DNA from: an uncultured Flavobacteriaceae bacterium
Lineage (GTDB): Bacteria; Bacteroidota; Bacteroidia; Flavobacteriales; Flavobacteriaceae
Length of the DNA: 56,559 nt
Direction of reading: 5' to 3'
NCBI GenBank assembly: GCA_938029725.1
Contig: CALHGE010000034.1
Coordinates: forward strand, 1-56,559
A program made the translations under genes and the position numbers. The notes under the pieces are model-generated. The model was not told the DNA's origin. It saw nothing but the letters and a program-made list of their open reading frames with translations, and did no database searches. Below are positions 28,201-37,100 of this stretch, in pieces. Positions within the stretch are counted from its first letter, which is position 1. Each line of letters starts with the position of its first letter.

Positions 28201-31200
28201 TTATAATGCAAACTCATCAATTTTATTTGATACACCTTTGATATCTGGTTCTTCAAACAGATTCCGATGAATACCTTTGGTACGTGTTATTTTTATTTCA
28301 CCTCGAATAAGTTCTTTCCATGAATCAATAATTTCAGTATTGATACTTTCTTCAGCCTTCTCGGTAAGCACAATTGATACCTGACCGTCTACAGGATACC
28401 ATTCATATGCTTTACATATTTTAGCCAAATTCTTATTCATTTCAAGCAATGCTGTTTCCTCAGGAGATACCACGATTTTTACAAAGTTTGATTTAAAATG
28501 TACCCATCGATCACTTACCATATTAGAAACCGTCTTTATTGGATTCTTTAAAGATCTTTTTGCAAAACCTTTTAGACGCATTTTCAGTCGCTTCGGAGTA
28601 TTTAAATTCCATGGATCGGCCATCGTATCCATAATAATTAAGTTTGCTACTTGATTTTTCCTGCTTAATTGATCTGCTATTTGATGGCCCACGGCAACAC
28701 TAAAACAATACACGACAATGTTATAGGGCCCTTCTGGTTGAACAGAACGCATTGCGTTTAGATAATCCGTTGCCATCTGCTCGATGTTCTCGTGCATGTT
28801 CTGATTAGCATAAACACCAGACGCTTGTAATGCATAAATTGGTCTGTCTTTAGCGATATGCTTTGTTAAAACATTGTAGAAAAAAATATGCCCACCACCA
28901 GCATGAATACAAAAAAGTGGTTTTTTTGAACCCTCTTTTCGCAAGGCGACAAGGTAATCCCAATCTTCAATTTCGGTCTCTTTAGTAGCTAAAAAAGTAG
29001 CAAGTGTTGAAATTGTTTGATAATCAAATATTTGATTAGGAGAAAGTATCAAACCAGACTTTTTAGCCTTTGCAATAAATTGTATACTTAAGAGCGAATC
29101 ACCCCCTAAATCAAAAAAATTATCGGTAACACTTATCACCTCTAATTGAAGTACCTCTTTCCAAAGTGATAGCAATTCAATTTCTAAATCATTTGATGGA
29201 GCGACAATTTCAATACTATGATTTTCAGCTTCCTTTTCACCTGACTTTTGCAATAAAACTTTATCAATTTTTCCGTTTGGTAAGGTTGGAATCTGAACTA
29301 CCGGCACAATCACCGAAGGAACCATGTAATCCGGTAACTGCTCTTTAAGGCTTGTTCTAAGATGAGAAATGACCACGCCACTTTCAGAAGTCACATATGC
29401 CACTAATCGCTTCGCTTTATTTTTTCCAAAAGATTCAACTATTACAACACACCTTTGTACATTTTGTGTCGCTAAAATTACTTTTTCAATTTCATCAATT
29501 TCGATGCGATAACCCCGTATTTTAACCTGTTGATCAGACCTGCCCAAAAAATCAATACTGCCATCTGATCGATATCTTCCTAAATCTCCTGTTCTATAGA
29601 GTTTTGCTTCTTTTAAATTTTCGAACGGGTTGTTAATATACCCTTTCGCGGTTAAATCAGGTCTCTTAAAATAACTGCCTGATAAGCTTTTTCCTCCAAC
29701 ATAAATCTCTCCTATTGCTCCAAATGGCACCCTATTTTGGAATTGATCTAATAAATAGATTTCAGCATTTGCAACTGGTTTTCCTAATGGTATAATGTCA
29801 GTGGCTTGTGATTTTTCAACTTTGTGAGCGAGGCACCATACCGTAGCTTCAGTTGGGCCATATTCGTTATACAATGCAACATCATCAAATTTCTCAAAAT
29901 GTTTGCCGCACAAATACGGTGGACAAGCCTCTCCTGCCACCATAACAGTATTTAAACTTTCCAATTTTGTAGTTTCACCATGCTCCAAAATCAATGCGTA
30001 CAAAGATGGAAGCATTAAGGTATGACTTACCTTATTCCTATTGATGACTTCTGTAATTCTACTAATATCTTGTTCAATTCGATTTTCTGCAATGATTAAA
30101 TTTCCTCCTGTACAAAGTGTCCAAAAAATACCAGCTTTTGAGCTATCGAAGGAAATCGACGACATTAGTAAGAAGGCATCTGGGTTTTTAGTATAGAAAT
30201 CTAATCTTCCAGCGGTCGAATTAATAATGTTCTTATGCGTAATTGGTACGCCTTTCGGTTGACCTGTACTTCCGGAAGTATAAATCATGTAAGCCAGATC
30301 ATTTTCCTGGGCTCTTGCAAGCTCAATATCCGCTTTTGGACTTCCCATATCAATAGAATCAACAGATATCATTTGATTATCTCGTTTATCAAATAATGGT
30401 AGTAGTTTTGATTGCGTCAACACTACCCCAACTTCTGCATCATTCAACATGAAATCAATTCTTTGAGCAGGGTAAGCAGGGTCAATAGGCACATATGCGC
30501 AACCCGCCTTTAAAATGGCGAATAAGCCTACGATCATGTCAATAGATCTATCAATACAAAGCGCTACTAATTCATTTCTCTTTTTAGTTTTACTTAAGAT
30601 TTGTTCTGCCAAGACACTTGCTCTACGATCTAATTCGCTATAATTTATTGAACTATCCTCAAAACTAACGGCTTTCTTATTTGGGTGTTTTTTTGCTACA
30701 TCTTGAATGATATCATGAATTCCTTGATATTCCGAAAAAGGGTTTTTCCTTACAGGTTTTTGGGTTGCAAAGAACTGATGTTCTTTTTCGGTTAGTAATG
30801 GTATTTCAGAGATTGATTGGTTCTCTTTTGCAAGTATTCCTTCCAATAAATTTTTAAAATGTGCTTGAAATCTTTCGATCGATTCTGCTTTAAATAAATC
30901 ACTTGTATATTCAAAAGTAGAAGACAAAATACCATCTTCTTCAGAGATATATAAAGTAAGGTCAAATTTAGAAACTCCCGCATCAAAAAATTGATGCTGT
31001 AACGACAACTCGGCACCAAAAGAAGGCGTCTCTGGTACTGCGTGGTATAAGAACATTACTTGAAAAAACGGATTTATCGAAAGTGATCGCTCCTGTTTTA
31101 ATTCTTTCACCAAAGCGTCAAATGGCACATCTTTATTAGAAAAAGCTTCAAGAGTAGTTTGTTTTACTTTCGAAACTAATTCAACAAATGACATTTCTGG

Positions 31201-32250
31201 TGCAAGTTCACTTCGCAAAACTACCGTATCATTAAAAAAACCAATAAGGTTTTCCAAAACGTGTTGATCACGACTTGCGACAGGTGAACCAATCAGAATA
31301 TCTTTTTGCCCACTATACCTAAAAAGCAAAACATAATAGACTGACAGAAACAAAACATAGGGCGTAACCTCAAGCTTTTTAGCTAAAGCTAAAATTTTGG
31401 ATGAAAGTTCTTTTGAAAAATATTGGGTAGGACTAGCTCCTCCTTGAAAACTTGGAACACTTGGCTTTTGAAAATCTGTTGGAAGATTTATAAAAGGTAT
31501 ATCTCCAGATAGCTTATTTGTCCAGTATTTTAATTGTGAAACATCAATATTTTGATTTTGTTGCCAAAAGGTAAAATCTGAGTACTGAATCGTATTTAAA
31601 GGGCTAGATATGGGTTGGTCATCACATAAAGTTTTGTAGTATCTCGCCCATTCAGATCGCAATACACCCATTGACCATTTATCTGTCGAAATATGATGTA
31701 ATGTTAATAACAGTATATGTTTTGCGTCATTTATTTTAATTACCGAAACTAATACTATTGGGTGTTCTGACAGATCAAAAGCAGTTTTCGCTTCAGTCAA
31801 CATAATACGCTGCGCATCGCGTTCTGCAGTAGCTTTTGACTGACTACTTAGATCATGCTTCGAAATACGAATGTTTGCGATTTGAGCAGTCTTGATGAAC
31901 AATTCACCATCATTCATATGATATGTAGAACGAAGAATATCATGATCATTGCAAACCAATTCTAAAGCTTTAGTTAGTTTTTCTGTATCTAATTTTCCTT
32001 GAAAAACATAAGACTCTGAATAATTATAAAACGGACTTTGAGGATATAATTGTTGTAAGAACCAGAGTCGTTTTTGCCCATGTGACAAGGGTATAACAAC
32101 ATCCTCTGGAGCTTTTGTAATCTTTGAAGATACCGCTCCAGATTTATTTTTAGACTTCCATTGCTTCAGCAAAGAACTCTGACTCGTGTTTTTCTCTTTT
32201 TCCAATAACAAATACTTTTTTAATTGATAGGTCGACGTAATCCTAGCCAT
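28201..32250 (-). CDS. Non-ribosomal peptide synthetase, C-A-PCP-TE
   Basis: A terminal NRPS module of 1349 residues. Condensation domain about 50-480 with HHISTD at 185-190; adenylation domain about 505-1000 with A3 TSGSTGQPKG (658-667), A5 NEYGPTE (795-801), A7 YRTGD (885-889) and A10 PNGKIDK (991-997); carrier domain with LGGDS (Ser1052); thioesterase about 1105-1349. By alignment to GrsA the pocket reads D S A M M A E V W K, which I cannot assign to a substrate. The TE elbow is VYCFS (1180-1184) instead of GxSxG, making Cys1182 the probable nucleophile, with His1328 and Asp1208 as candidate partners. It overlaps the upstream hupE-like gene by 31 bases and should release the product begun by the NRPS at 34127-38263. 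Confidence 0.95.
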   Translation of the reverse strand: MARITSTYQLKKYLLLEKEKNTSQSSLLKQWKSKNKSGAVSSKITKAPEDVVIPLSHGQKRLWFLQQLYPQSPFYNYSESYVFQGKLDTEKLTKALELVCNDHDILRSTYHMNDGELFIKTAQIANIRISKHDLSSQSKATAERDAQRIMLTEAKTAFDLSEHPIVLVSVIKINDAKHILLLTLHHISTDKWSMGVLRSEWARYYKTLCDDQPISSPLNTIQYSDFTFWQQNQNIDVSQLKYWTNKLSGDIPFINLPTDFQKPSVPSFQGGASPTQYFSKELSSKILALAKKLEVTPYVLFLSVYYVLLFRYSGQKDILIGSPVASRDQHVLENLIGFFNDTVVLRSELAPEMSFVELVSKVKQTTLEAFSNKDVPFDALVKELKQERSLSINPFFQVMFLYHAVPETPSFGAELSLQHQFFDAGVSKFDLTLYISEEDGILSSTFEYTSDLFKAESIERFQAHFKNLLEGILAKENQSISEIPLLTEKEHQFFATQKPVRKNPFSEYQGIHDIIQDVAKKHPNKKAVSFEDSSINYSELDRRASVLAEQILSKTKKRNELVALCIDRSIDMIVGLFAILKAGCAYVPIDPAYPAQRIDFMLNDAEVGVVLTQSKLLPLFDKRDNQMISVDSIDMGSPKADIELARAQENDLAYMIYTSGSTGQPKGVPITHKNIINSTAGRLDFYTKNPDAFLLMSSISFDSSKAGIFWTLCTGGNLIIAENRIEQDISRITEVINRNKVSHTLMLPSLYALILEHGETTKLESLNTVMVAGEACPPYLCGKHFEKFDDVALYNEYGPTEATVWCLAHKVEKSQATDIIPLGKPVANAEIYLLDQFQNRVPFGAIGEIYVGGKSLSGSYFKRPDLTAKGYINNPFENLKEAKLYRTGDLGRYRSDGSIDFLGRSDQQVKIRGYRIEIDEIEKVILATQNVQRCVVIVESFGKNKAKRLVAYVTSESGVVISHLRTSLKEQLPDYMVPSVIVPVVQIPTLPNGKIDKVLLQKSGEKEAENHSIEIVAPSNDLEIELLSLWKEVLQLEVISVTDNFFDLGGDSLLSIQFIAKAKKSGLILSPNQIFDYQTISTLATFLATKETEIEDWDYLVALRKEGSKKPLFCIHAGGGHIFFYNVLTKHIAKDRPIYALQASGVYANQNMHENIEQMATDYLNAMRSVQPEGPYNIVVYCFSVAVGHQIADQLSRKNQVANLIIMDTMADPWNLNTPKRLKMRLKGFAKRSLKNPIKTVSNMVSDRWVHFKSNFVKIVVSPEETALLEMNKNLAKICKAYEWYPVDGQVSIVLTEKAEESINTEIIDSWKELIRGEIKITRTKGIHRNLFEEPDIKGVSNKIDEFAL

Positions 32251-33491
32251 CTTAAAAGATCTCCACCTAGTGTACGTATGTGTTCATCTAATGGTAAATC
32301 CACATCAAATGCACGCTCAAACAACCAGTATAACGAAATAATTATCAACAGAACAGACAAGTAAACCAAAAGCTTTGGGTATGATTTTAAATTTCTCAAA
32401 AAGTACAATACTGGAAAAATCATAGCAATAATCAAAAGTTGACCTATTTCTACGCCTATATTAAAACCTAATAGCGTAAGCGTAAGAAATTCACCTTTAA
32501 AGCCCAACTCACCCATCACACTTGCAAAACCAAACCCATGAAAAAGTCCAAAAACAAAGGCGATCAGCCAATCTTTTCCTTTGAAAATAGGTCTTATATT
32601 ATGAAAAGCAGCAAGACCAATTGACAATGCAATAATTGCTTCAACAAAGCGCGAAGGCAATACAACAATGTTTAGCGCAGCTAAGCTTAAGGTAATGGTA
32701 TGTGCAATTGTAAAGAAGGTGATTATTTTTACGATATATAAAAATGCCGGTTTAAAACGTTCAACAGGTTTCCAACCCCAAATATTAAATTTAGTTTTAC
32801 TTTCCTCTTGATTATCACCTGCAATAACTGGTCTAATTCTTCGAACAACAGATGGTAGAATTAATGCCAATAGAAAAAGAATATGATCTAAACCAATCCA
32901 AATATGCCATACGCCCTGTTTTACCATGGCGACAAAACCTTTCCACATAGATGTTTCTGTTAAATCTAAAGTTTTAGTTACTTCACCCTCTGTAAAATCT
33001 AACGCAAACATAGTCTCGTTGTTGACCAATCCTGCTTTCCAATTGTACTCCATAGTAAGGAGATTTCTAGTGTTCGGAATCTCGTTAATGAACGCAGCGT
33101 AGGTAACCACCAAATCGTCTGGCAAAGTTTCTGAATTTTCAAGATGAAAAGGGATTTTTACAAAATAACCAAAACTTGTCCAAACCATTGAATCATCAAC
33201 CTCAGTGAAATTAATTTTGTGACTACCATACTTAGAAGAAAATGCAGTATTTTTTAAAAGGTATGCTTTGATTATATCAATATGTGGAGCTACATCCTCC
33301 CATTTTGGGTATTTAGGAAGTTCAAGTCCAAGTACTTGATTTAATTGATTTACATTAATTTCAAATCGAGCATCAATACCTAATTCCTCATAAACCCTCA
33401 TATAAATTATACTCTGATTGGGTTGGTGTGCAGCAGACAAAATAGGAAACAGCAAGAAAGCCCATAAAATGAGCAGTAGAAGTTTTTTCAT
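32220..33491 (-). CDS. HupE/UreJ-type membrane protein, putative metal permease
   Basis: 423 residues: a signal peptide (MKKLLLLILWAFLLFPILSA), an extracytoplasmic domain of about 170 residues, then roughly seven membrane helices. The helices carry the HupE/UreJ signatures HIWIGLDHILFLLALILP, TIAHTITLSLA and FGLFHGFGFA, with conserved His and Asp within the membrane, as in nickel, cobalt or copper permeases of this family (closest to Pfam HupE_UreJ_2). There are no hydrogenase or urease genes nearby. It heads the left arm of the NRPS cluster, its 3' end overlaps the NRPS start by 31 bases, and it is divergent from the carrier protein. A role in inner-membrane uptake of the metal delivered by the cluster product is inferred. 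Confidence 0.85.
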   Translation of the reverse strand: MKKLLLLILWAFLLFPILSAAHQPNQSIIYMRVYEELGIDARFEINVNQLNQVLGLELPKYPKWEDVAPHIDIIKAYLLKNTAFSSKYGSHKINFTEVDDSMVWTSFGYFVKIPFHLENSETLPDDLVVTYAAFINEIPNTRNLLTMEYNWKAGLVNNETMFALDFTEGEVTKTLDLTETSMWKGFVAMVKQGVWHIWIGLDHILFLLALILPSVVRRIRPVIAGDNQEESKTKFNIWGWKPVERFKPAFLYIVKIITFFTIAHTITLSLAALNIVVLPSRFVEAIIALSIGLAAFHNIRPIFKGKDWLIAFVFGLFHGFGFASVMGELGFKGEFLTLTLLGFNIGVEIGQLLIIAMIFPVLYFLRNLKSYPKLLVYLSVLLIIISLYWLFERAFDVDLPLDEHIRTLGGDLLRWLGLRRPIN

Positions 33492-33881
33492 AGTTTATTA
33501 TTTGAAGCAATAAATAAATAGGCTCCGACTAAATTTTTTATTTTAAAATTAGGCATAAAACCAACACACTTCAAACGGTTTGGAAAATTCATCAAAAAAA
33601 ACATATTAATATTTCCAGATCAAGGTGTCTGATTTTGAACTTATTTACTTAGAATACCGCAGTAAATATGAGATTATTTTGAAATAAACGCAGAAAAAAT
33701 GCTAATTTTTCGACAACTGAACAGAAATCTTAGCTTATTAACGCTCCATTTTTAATTGGGTTTCATATCGTTATATTAACTTTACAAAAAAAAAATCTGA
33801 TTTCATTTGCTCCCTTATTGCGTGCTAAAGTGACCGTATAATAATGGTAGTAATGAGACCAAAAAATGCTCCAAATAGGCT
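33492..33881. promoter_or_regulatory. Bidirectional control region of the NRPS cluster
   Basis: 390 non-coding bases separating the two arms of the cluster; both must be transcribed from here. On the plus strand ATTG (33755-33758), an 18-base spacer and TAACTTTA (33777-33784) approximate the Bacteroidota promoter, about 100 bases before the carrier-protein ATG. An odd palindrome CAAACGGTTTG near 33574 and the AT-only palindrome ATATTAATAT near 33604 are possible operator sites closer to hupE. No regulator gene lies nearby, so control may come from a distant metal-sensing repressor. Confidence 0.35.
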
Positions 33882-34109
33882 ATGAATGAAAAAATAATAG
33901 CGTACATCAAGAATGAAATTATTGCAGAACCAACACTTAAAATTAATTCGCAAGATGAACTTTTACAAGAAGGCGTATTAGACTCGTTGGGAATGATGAA
34001 ACTCATTCTATTTCTTGAAAAACAGTATATGAGGCGTGTTCCATCTGAGGATATGACCTTAGAGAACTTTAGAACTGTTGAAAAAATCGCTACTTACTTT
34101 TCAGCATAG
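33882..34109 (+). CDS. Stand-alone acyl/peptidyl carrier protein
   Basis: A 75-residue single carrier domain. The phosphopantetheine serine is Ser35 in GVLDSLGMMKLI (31-42), which matches the DSL motif of free-standing ACPs. The rest is the expected four-helix pattern, ending TVEKIATYF. It lies 17 bases before the second NRPS gene in the same direction. The NRPS begins with a condensation domain, so this protein could present the first acyl or aminoacyl group to it. No dedicated acyl-ligase for loading it is found in the window; loading in trans is inferred. Confidence 0.93.
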   Translation: MNEKIIAYIKNEIIAEPTLKINSQDELLQEGVLDSLGMMKLILFLEKQYMRRVPSEDMTLENFRTVEKIATYFSA

Positions 34110-34126
34110 TTAAACCAACTAATGCT

Positions 34127-37100
34127 ATGGAAGAAAACGAGAAGGGTTTCCCTCTAACTCAAAGTCAATTACAGCTTTGGGCAGGTCAAAAATTAAACCC
34201 AAATAAACCTTTACACAACACCACACACTCTTTTGAAATAGAAGGAAACGTTAATGAATTGGTCTTCATTTCGGCCTTTCAAGAACTTATACATCGAATT
34301 GATGCATTACGTACCATATTTAATGAAGAAGATGGTATACCCAGCCAAACTATACTCCCCAAATTAGCACATCAGCTTGAAATTGTTGATTGTACTACTT
34401 CGACTAAGTCTACTGAAATTAAGGAATGGCTACACTCAAGATCTCAAATAAAACTTGACTTATCGACAAAGTCTTTTGATTCGGCATTACTTAAGGTTGA
34501 AGATCAAAAATATGTTTGGTATTTAAATATGCACCACCTTATAACTGATGCTGTTTCTGCAACTCTTGTGTTCAAGTATCAGTCTGAAATCTATTCAAGA
34601 ACAAAAGCGGGAACATTGAGTGAAATGAAAGAGGCACCTACATTTCAAAATTATATTGGTTATGAAAACGAAGAACGTGGCCATAGTAAAAATGAAGAAA
34701 TCAAAGCCTATTGGAAAGATAAAATTGAACCCATTAAAGAATTACCTGCGTTATACGGAGCTCGTTCTACAAATAAGGTAACAGAATCTACTAGGATACC
34801 AATAAAATTGGGACTTAAACGCTCAGATAAATTACGAAATCTTGCAGAAAGACCTGAAATTAAGGGATGGACCCAGAACCTAACCTTATTCAATATAATA
34901 GCTGCGGTATTTTCAACATTTATATATCGGGTCAGTGGGCAAAATAAATTTGCTTTTGGAGCACCGATGCACAACCGAACCAACAAGGGCTTTAGAGATA
35001 CAGTCGGGATGTTTATTGAAATATTTCCTATTGTAGTTGAATTTAAAAAAGATGATAGTTTCACCGATGTACTAAATCGTATAAAGTTAGAAAGCAACGA
35101 CTATCTGCGTTATGCTCAAACCGGTATGGTAACCCCTGAAATTAGCAGTAGTTTTAATACTATCATAAACTTCATAAATGCTAGTTTTTCAGATTTTGCG
35201 GGGCTAAAAGTAAAATCGACTTGGTTACACCCTGGTCATATTGACATCTCTCATCAATTGCGATGCCATGTGGTTGATTTTGATGACACTGGTGAATTGG
35301 AACTACTTTTAGATTTAAACCATGGCGTTTTTAACCAAAGTCAAATTGATGACGTATCTAAACATTTTTTAAATCTTTTTGATGCTTTTATTGAAGATAG
35401 CACCACCCTAATTGCTACTCCTAGTTTACGAGCAATAACTGATCAAGATTCTTATGCTCCTTTAAAAAGCATGGAACAACCATTAGTACTAGATCAGTTT
35501 CAAAATATAGTAAGTACAACGCCAGCTAAAATTGCTTTACAACATAAATCAGATACCATAAACTATGGTGATTTAGACAAAAAATCTAACCAATTAGCAG
35601 CGTTTTTACAAAAACGCGGTGTTAAAAAAGGACAACACGTTGGTCTTTATATGCAGCGTTCTTTTGATTACATAATTAGTGTGCTTGCTGTTTTAAAAAC
35701 GGGAGCCACCTTCATACCCATTGCTTCAGATCAGCCAGCAGAACGTATAAAATTTATCATTTCAGATGCAAATTGCGCAGTGGTGCTAAGTCATGAGGCT
35801 CTTGATAAAAATATAACGGAAAATACAATTCCTATTATTACACTCGATAAGAATCGCCAAGAAATTGATTCGCTAAAAACAGAGGGATTAAAGATTTCAA
35901 TTAAAAAAGAAGATCATGCGTATATTCTGTACACATCTGGTTCTACAGGCAATCCGAAGGGGGTTTTAATTTCTCATGAAGCCTTAGCTAACTATTTAAA
36001 CTGGGCTAAAACAGATTACAAGAGTGACCATTCTTTTGTTTTTCCATTGTTCACTTCCATCGGTTTTGATTTAACCATAACAGCAACTTTTTTACCGTTA
36101 ATTACAGGAGGTGAATTAATAATCTACAAAGAAAGTAATATAGGTCCTGATATTTCTTTAATGGAGGTATTGGAAGAAAATAGGGTGAATAGCATAAAAC
36201 TTACTCCTTCTCATTTAGCACTCATAAAAGGAAATGATAATTCTCTATCAAAGATTAAAACAATGATTGTTGGTGGTGAAGATTTCAAAACAAAAATCGC
36301 GGCAGCAGTTCAGCAAAGTTTTGGTGACCAACTTCGTATTTTTAATGAATATGGACCAACAGAAGCAACCGTCGGATGTATTGTATGTCAATTTAATATT
36401 GGTGAACATCAAGATGCTTCTGTACCAATAGGAAATGTAATTTCTGGCACTAAGGCCTATGTTTTGGACGACTCAATGAACCAAGTTCCAGACGGCGTAA
36501 TAGGTTCTCTTTACATGGGTGGAAATGGTCTGGCAAAGGGGTATCTCAATTTACCAGAGTTGACGGCTAAAAAATTCATTTCTAATCCTTTTAATCCTAG
36601 CGAAAGACTGTATCATACCGGCGATTTAGTTCGCGTAAATACAAGTGGTGAATTTGAGTATTTGGGTCGCGTAGATGAGCAAGTAAAACTTCGTGGTTTT
36701 AGAATAGAATTAGCTGATATTGAATCAAATCTGTTGAAACACGCTAGTGTTGAAAATACAGCGGTCGTGCTTATTGAAAACGAAAAATCCATTCCAGAAA
36801 ACGAGGTTATTAATTGTTCAAAATGTGGATTACCATCGAATTATCCGAATACTGATTTTGATGCCAATGGAGTATGTCATGTATGCACAGCTTTTCACGG
36901 TTATAAAGATCAAGCACAGCGTTATTTCAAAACAGAAGACCAGTTACGAGATATCCTAATGTCTAAACGGGGCGTTAGTCCAAATTACGACTGTATTTCC
37001 TTATTAAGTGGCGGAAAAGATAGCACCTATATCTTAGCTCAACTTATTAATATGGGACTAAAGGTTCTAGCATTCACTCTAGATAATGGCTACATTTCTG

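Noticed and set aside
32220..33491. HupE/UreJ-like gene as hydrogenase or urease accessory
   Set aside because: No hydrogenase, urease or their maturation genes are present; the overlap with an NRPS gene gives a better context.
33815..34006. Minus-strand open frame overlapping the stand-alone carrier protein
   Set aside because: The plus-strand carrier protein with its DSL motif is certain; the opposite frame has no recognisable features.
34708..35097. Minus-strand open frame of 129 codons inside the second NRPS
   Set aside because: Entirely opposite the condensation domain, with no recognisable protein features; a chance frame.
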